Shown here: piece after piece, positions 61,006-64,000 of the stretch
Layout: every line of letters starts with the position of its first letter
Position numbering within the stretch: position 1 is the stretch's first letter
Origin: Variovorax atrisoli 110B
GTDB taxonomy: Bacteria > Pseudomonadota > Gammaproteobacteria > Burkholderiales > Burkholderiaceae_C
NCBI RefSeq assembly: GCF_000382045.1
Contig: NZ_KB907450.1
Span: forward strand, 124,001 to 188,000
DNA: 64,000 nucleotides
Direction: 5' to 3'
Program-made: the position numbers and the translations under genes
Notes under the pieces: model-generated
Database searches by the model: none
Seen by the model: only the letters and a program-made list of their open reading frames with translations
Told to the model about the DNA's origin: nothing

Positions 61006-62139
61006 ATGAAGAGAATCTTGATGTGGTCGGCGCTGGGGCTGGCCGGCACCGGCGTGGCACAGGCGCAATCCAGCGTCACCGTGTTCGGCGTGATGGACCT
61101 CGGCATCCAGTACACGAACGGCGCGGGCCCGGGCGGCGGCTCGGTGAAGGCGTTGTCGAACGGCGGTCTCTCCACCAGCCGGCTCGGCTTTCGCGGCACC
61201 GAGGACCTCGGCGGCGGCCTGCGCGCGGGCTTCTGGCTCGAAGGCAGCCTGAACCCCGACACCGGCACCGGCCGCCCGAGCAATTCCAACAACCAGGCGA
61301 GCGGCGCGGGCACGGCGGGCCCGATCACCTTCGACCGCATGTCCTTCGTGAGCCTCTCGTCCGACACGCTGGGCGAGCTGCGGCTGGGCCACGACTTCAT
61401 TCCCACGCACTACAACAGCATCTACTTCGACCCCTTCAACGCCAACGGCGTGGCGCGCGCGGGCAACCTGACCTTCGCGTCCGTGGGCACGGGGCCGCTG
61501 CCCACCACCATCACCGGCAGCAACACCGTGAGCTACTGGCTGCCGCCCAACATCGGCGGCTTCTACGGCATGGCAATAGTGGGGACCGGCGAGAACGACT
61601 CGACCCTGGCGAACCGCCACGACGGCAACTTCGCCGGCGCACGCCTCGGTTTCGCATCGGGCGCCTTCGATGTGGCGGCGGCGGTCACGCGCTCGAAGTT
61701 CAACGCCACCGCCACCGTCGGCAACTACACGCACGCCAATATCGGCGGCTCGTGGGACGCGGGCTTCGCCAAGTTCTTCGCGCTCTACAACAAGGTGACG
61801 GTGAAGCTGGCGGCCGGCACGGTGCGCAAGAACACGGCCGAGATCGGCGCGCACATCCCGGCCTTCGAGGTCGGGCGCATCCGCATCAGCTACGCCTACC
61901 TCGACGACCGCAGCGACGAGAACCTGCGCAACGCCAACGGCATGCCGCGCAACCGCGACGACGCGCGGCAGTTCGGCATCGGCTACGTGCACAACCTGTC
62001 GAAGCGCACCGCGCTCTACGGCACCTATGCGCGGCTGATGAACAGCGGACAGGGGCGCTACGTGGTCAGCGGCGGCGTGGCGCCGGCGGCCGGGCATCGC
62101 TCGACCGGCTGGGAATTCGGCGTGCGCCATCTGTTCTGA
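61006..62139 (+). CDS. Trimeric porin of the Burkholderiales type (Gram-negative porin)
   Basis: 377 residues with a signal peptide ending AQAQ and mature start SSVTVFGVMDLGIQY, the conserved first strand. The barrel is made of alternating strands with a characteristic GFRGTEDLGGGLRAGFWLEG block, and ends GWEFGVRHLF, with the terminal Phe needed for BamA insertion. It is the outer-membrane entry for the substrate of this operon, 129 bases after the dehydratase gene, possibly with its own promoter. Confidence 0.92.
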   Translation: MKRILMWSALGLAGTGVAQAQSSVTVFGVMDLGIQYTNGAGPGGGSVKALSNGGLSTSRLGFRGTEDLGGGLRAGFWLEGSLNPDTGTGRPSNSNNQASGAGTAGPITFDRMSFVSLSSDTLGELRLGHDFIPTHYNSIYFDPFNANGVARAGNLTFASVGTGPLPTTITGSNTVSYWLPPNIGGFYGMAIVGTGENDSTLANRHDGNFAGARLGFASGAFDVAAAVTRSKFNATATVGNYTHANIGGSWDAGFAKFFALYNKVTVKLAAGTVRKNTAEIGAHIPAFEVGRIRISYAYLDDRSDENLRNANGMPRNRDDARQFGIGYVHNLSKRTALYGTYARLMNSGQGRYVVSGGVAPAAGHRSTGWEFGVRHLF

Positions 62140-62153
62140 AACGGAGGCATCTC

Positions 62154-63116
62154 ATGCGACGCAGAACCCTGACCCTGGCGGCCCTCGCGGCCGCGGCACT
62201 GCCCGGTGCGGCGGCATGGAGCGCCGATGCGTTCCCCAACAAGCCGCTCAAGCTGATCGTGGGCTTCGCGGCCGGCGGCGGCGCCGACGTGCTCACGCGC
62301 ATCATCGCGGAGGGGCTGGCCAAGCAGCTCGGCCAGCAGGTGATCGTGGAGAACCGCCCCGGCGCCGACGGCGTGCTCGCCGCGCAGGCCACCTCGTCGG
62401 CCAGGCCCGACGGCTACACGCTGCTGATGGGCACCAACACCGCGATGGTGGCCGCGCCCACGCTGCGGCCGACGCCGCCCTACGACCCCTTCAAGGCCTT
62501 CACGCCGATCAGCTCGGCCGGGCAGTTCTCGATGTTCCTGGTGGTGCCGGCGAGCCTGCCGGTCAAGAGCGTGAACGAACTGCTCGCGCTCGTGGCATCG
62601 AAGCCGGGGGCGCTCAATTCGGCGTCGAGCAACAGCGCCTCGGAGCTCGCGATGCTGCAGCTGCTGGGCGACCGCAAGGTGGTCAACGCGCGCTACAAGG
62701 GCGACATGCAGGCCATGACCGACCTGCTCGGCGGGCAGATCCAGATGATGTTCACTACCGGCACGCTGGCGCCGGGCTTCGTCAAGGAAGGGCGCATCCG
62801 AGCGCTGGTGACGCTGCTGCCGCAGCGCAGCGCCCTGTTGCCCGACGTGCCCACCGGCGGCGAGCTGGGCCTGGGCAAGCTCACCATCACGCCGTGGGCC
62901 GGCTTCTTCGGTCCGCCGGGGCTGCCTCAGGCGATCACCGACCGGCTCTCGCAGGAACTGCAGAACACGCTCAAGCGCCCCGAGGTGCACTCGCAGCTGG
63001 TGCAGCAGGGCTTCGAGGGCTACGGCATGAGCCCCGCGAAGTTCACCGAGTTCTTCCATACGCAGTACGACGCCTTCGGCGCCACCGTGCGCGAGCACAA
63101 CGTCAAGTTCGAATAG
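62154..63116 (+). CDS. Bug-family solute-binding protein
   Basis: 320 residues from ATG 62154, with GGAGG close upstream. The signal has RRR then an Ala-rich core cut after AAWSA. Bug blocks: FPNKPLKLIVGFAAGGGADV, VIVENRPGADG, ARPDGYTLL, MFTTGTLAPGFVKEGRIRAL and TGGELGLGKL. It follows the porin by 14 bases, an outer/inner pair for import. It ends 14 bases inside the convergent aldo/keto reductase gene. Confidence 0.9.
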   Translation: MRRRTLTLAALAAAALPGAAAWSADAFPNKPLKLIVGFAAGGGADVLTRIIAEGLAKQLGQQVIVENRPGADGVLAAQATSSARPDGYTLLMGTNTAMVAAPTLRPTPPYDPFKAFTPISSAGQFSMFLVVPASLPVKSVNELLALVASKPGALNSASSNSASELAMLQLLGDRKVVNARYKGDMQAMTDLLGGQIQMMFTTGTLAPGFVKEGRIRALVTLLPQRSALLPDVPTGGELGLGKLTITPWAGFFGPPGLPQAITDRLSQELQNTLKRPEVHSQLVQQGFEGYGMSPAKFTEFFHTQYDAFGATVREHNVKFE

Positions 63117-64000
63117 CGGCGGCCTCGCGGCGCCAGAAGTCCGCATCGGGAAAGCTGCCCGTGCCGGCCGCCGCGTTGTCCGCCATGTGTTCGCGGCGGC
63201 TGGTGCCCGGTATGGCGCAGGTCACGGCCGGGTGGCTCAGCACGAACTTCAGGAGCACCTGCGCCCAGCTGGTGCAGCCGATCTCTGCGGCCCAGGGCGG
63301 CAGCGGCCTGTCGCGCAGCCGGCGCAGCAGTCCGCCGCCGCCGAAGGGCATGTTGACGATCACCGCCACGCCGCGCTCGGCGGCCAGCGGCAGCAGGCGC
63401 TGCTCGGCCTCGCGTGCGTCCAGCGAGTAGTTGATCTGCAGGAAGTCGAGCTTCTCCGCCTTCAGCACGGCCTCGACGTCGCCGTAGGCCGAGGCGGTGT
63501 AGTGCGTGATGCCGATATAGCGCACGCGGCCCTGTTCCTTCCAGCCGCGCAGCGTGGCGAGGTGCGTGCGCCAGTCCACGAGGTTGTGCACCTGCATCAG
63601 GTCCATGCGCCGGGTGCGCAGCCGCGAGAACGACTGCTCCATCTGCGCGATGCCGGCCTCGCGGCCCGAGGTCCAGACCTTGGTGGCGAGGAAGGCCCTG
63701 GCCTGCTGTTTCGACGTGGCCAGCAGCTCGCCGGTGGTTTCCTCGGAGCGGCCGTACATGGGTGAGCTGTCGATCAGGGTGCCGCCGGCCGCGAAGAGGG
63801 CATCGAGCACGCCTGGCAGGCGCGCGTATTCCTCGCTGCCTGGGCGCTGGTCGAAGCCGATCCAGGTGCCGCAGCCGATGACGGGCAGCGCTTCCTTGGT
63901 GGAGGGGATGGGGCGGGTGTTCATCGTGGGCTTGGACTGGGTTTGGGCAAGGGCCGGTAGCGCGGCGCCGGCGCACAGCGCGACGCCCAGGCGCAGCAGT
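63103..64000 (-). CDS. Aldo/keto reductase with N-terminal export signal (partial at the right edge)
   Basis: The reductase domain is complete: GCGTWIGFDQ, Asp and Tyr of the catalytic site in GTLIDSSPMYGRSEE, Lys in FLATKVWTSG, then His in MQVHNLVD. Upstream of Met 63924 the frame stays open to the window edge and reads LLRLGVALCAGAALPALAQTQ, a signal-peptide core with an Ala-x-Ala cut. Its true start is outside the window. Exported members of this family carry Tat signals and may reduce NADP-bound substrates after folding in the cytoplasm. Confidence 0.85.
   Translation of the reverse strand, partial: LLRLGVALCAGAALPALAQTQSKPTMNTRPIPSTKEALPVIGCGTWIGFDQRPGSEEYARLPGVLDALFAAGGTLIDSSPMYGRSEETTGELLATSKQQARAFLATKVWTSGREAGIAQMEQSFSRLRTRRMDLMQVHNLVDWRTHLATLRGWKEQGRVRYIGITHYTASAYGDVEAVLKAEKLDFLQINYSLDAREAEQRLLPLAAERGVAVIVNMPFGGGGLLRRLRDRPLPPWAAEIGCTSWAQVLLKFVLSHPAVTCAIPGTSRREHMADNAAAGTGSFPDADFWRREAAAIRT

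Noticed and set aside
57301..62130. Minus-strand open frame of 1609 codons opposite the AcnX-IlvD-porin genes
   Set aside because: It is the antisense of well-recognised genes. Its product is His/Arg/Ala-rich with no domain, the usual artefact of high GC third positions.

Overview
The window looks like a chromosomal segment of a high-GC betaproteobacterium of the Comamonadaceae, most likely Variovorax or a close relative. The reasons are dense high-GC coding, five Bug-type (TctC-like) binding proteins without TctA/TctB partners, a Burkholderiales-type porin, and many regulators next to short catabolic operons. I see no rRNA, tRNA, CRISPR array, insertion sequence, phage gene or replication origin, and no block with clearly foreign composition. 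The organism call is inference from protein style only.

Layout. 1-6.2 kb: the C-terminus of an outer-membrane barrel, the divergent metR/metE pair with a MetR box, a secreted hypothetical, a Bug protein, and a small exported repeat protein ending at a strong terminator. 6.3-15.9 kb: tag, an exported M20 peptidase, a CueR-like MerR regulator, cbpM-cbpA, a histidine phosphatase, a lipoprotein Ntn acylase, a GST, a CDP-alcohol phosphatidyltransferase and a class I amidotransferase. 16-20.1 kb: a LysR gene facing a CoA-transferase / HMG-CoA-lyase-like / Bug operon. 20.2-25.5 kb: a DUF4124-like protein, an RNase H, DUF3297, DUF2272, an FAD monooxygenase facing an AraC regulator, and a DeoR regulator.

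25.6-37 kb is a phosphorus-scavenging neighbourhood. A Tat-exported phospholipase C, a micro-lipoprotein and a lipoprotein of the type I phosphodiesterase fold (apparently lacking metal ligands) form one operon behind a good Pho-box candidate. A lipoprotein glycerophosphodiester phosphodiesterase nearby has a second candidate. Between them lie an ArsR/SRPBCC operon with two operators and a probably leaderless start, a class A beta-lactamase, an amidohydrolase, a bestrophin and a hemolysin III homologue.

37-52.7 kb: a methyltransferase, an IlvD/Edd dehydratase, a macro-domain hydrolase, an orphan TRAP binding protein, a GTPase/DUF2868 pair, a 24-residue membrane peptide, a TetR/VOC pair with twin operators, an ABC exporter, a LysR/LigB-dioxygenase pair with a palindromic box, a processive glycosyltransferase, and cytochrome b561 coupled to an alpha/beta hydrolase.

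52.7-64 kb is one catabolic island: two tandem Bug paralogues diverge from an FAD oxidoreductase, an IclR regulator, both subunits of aconitase X, an IlvD/Edd dehydratase, a porin and another Bug gene, with an aldo/keto reductase running off the right edge. Import, regulation and two different hydro-lyases are present, but I cannot assign the substrate. This is the best candidate here for an undescribed pathway.
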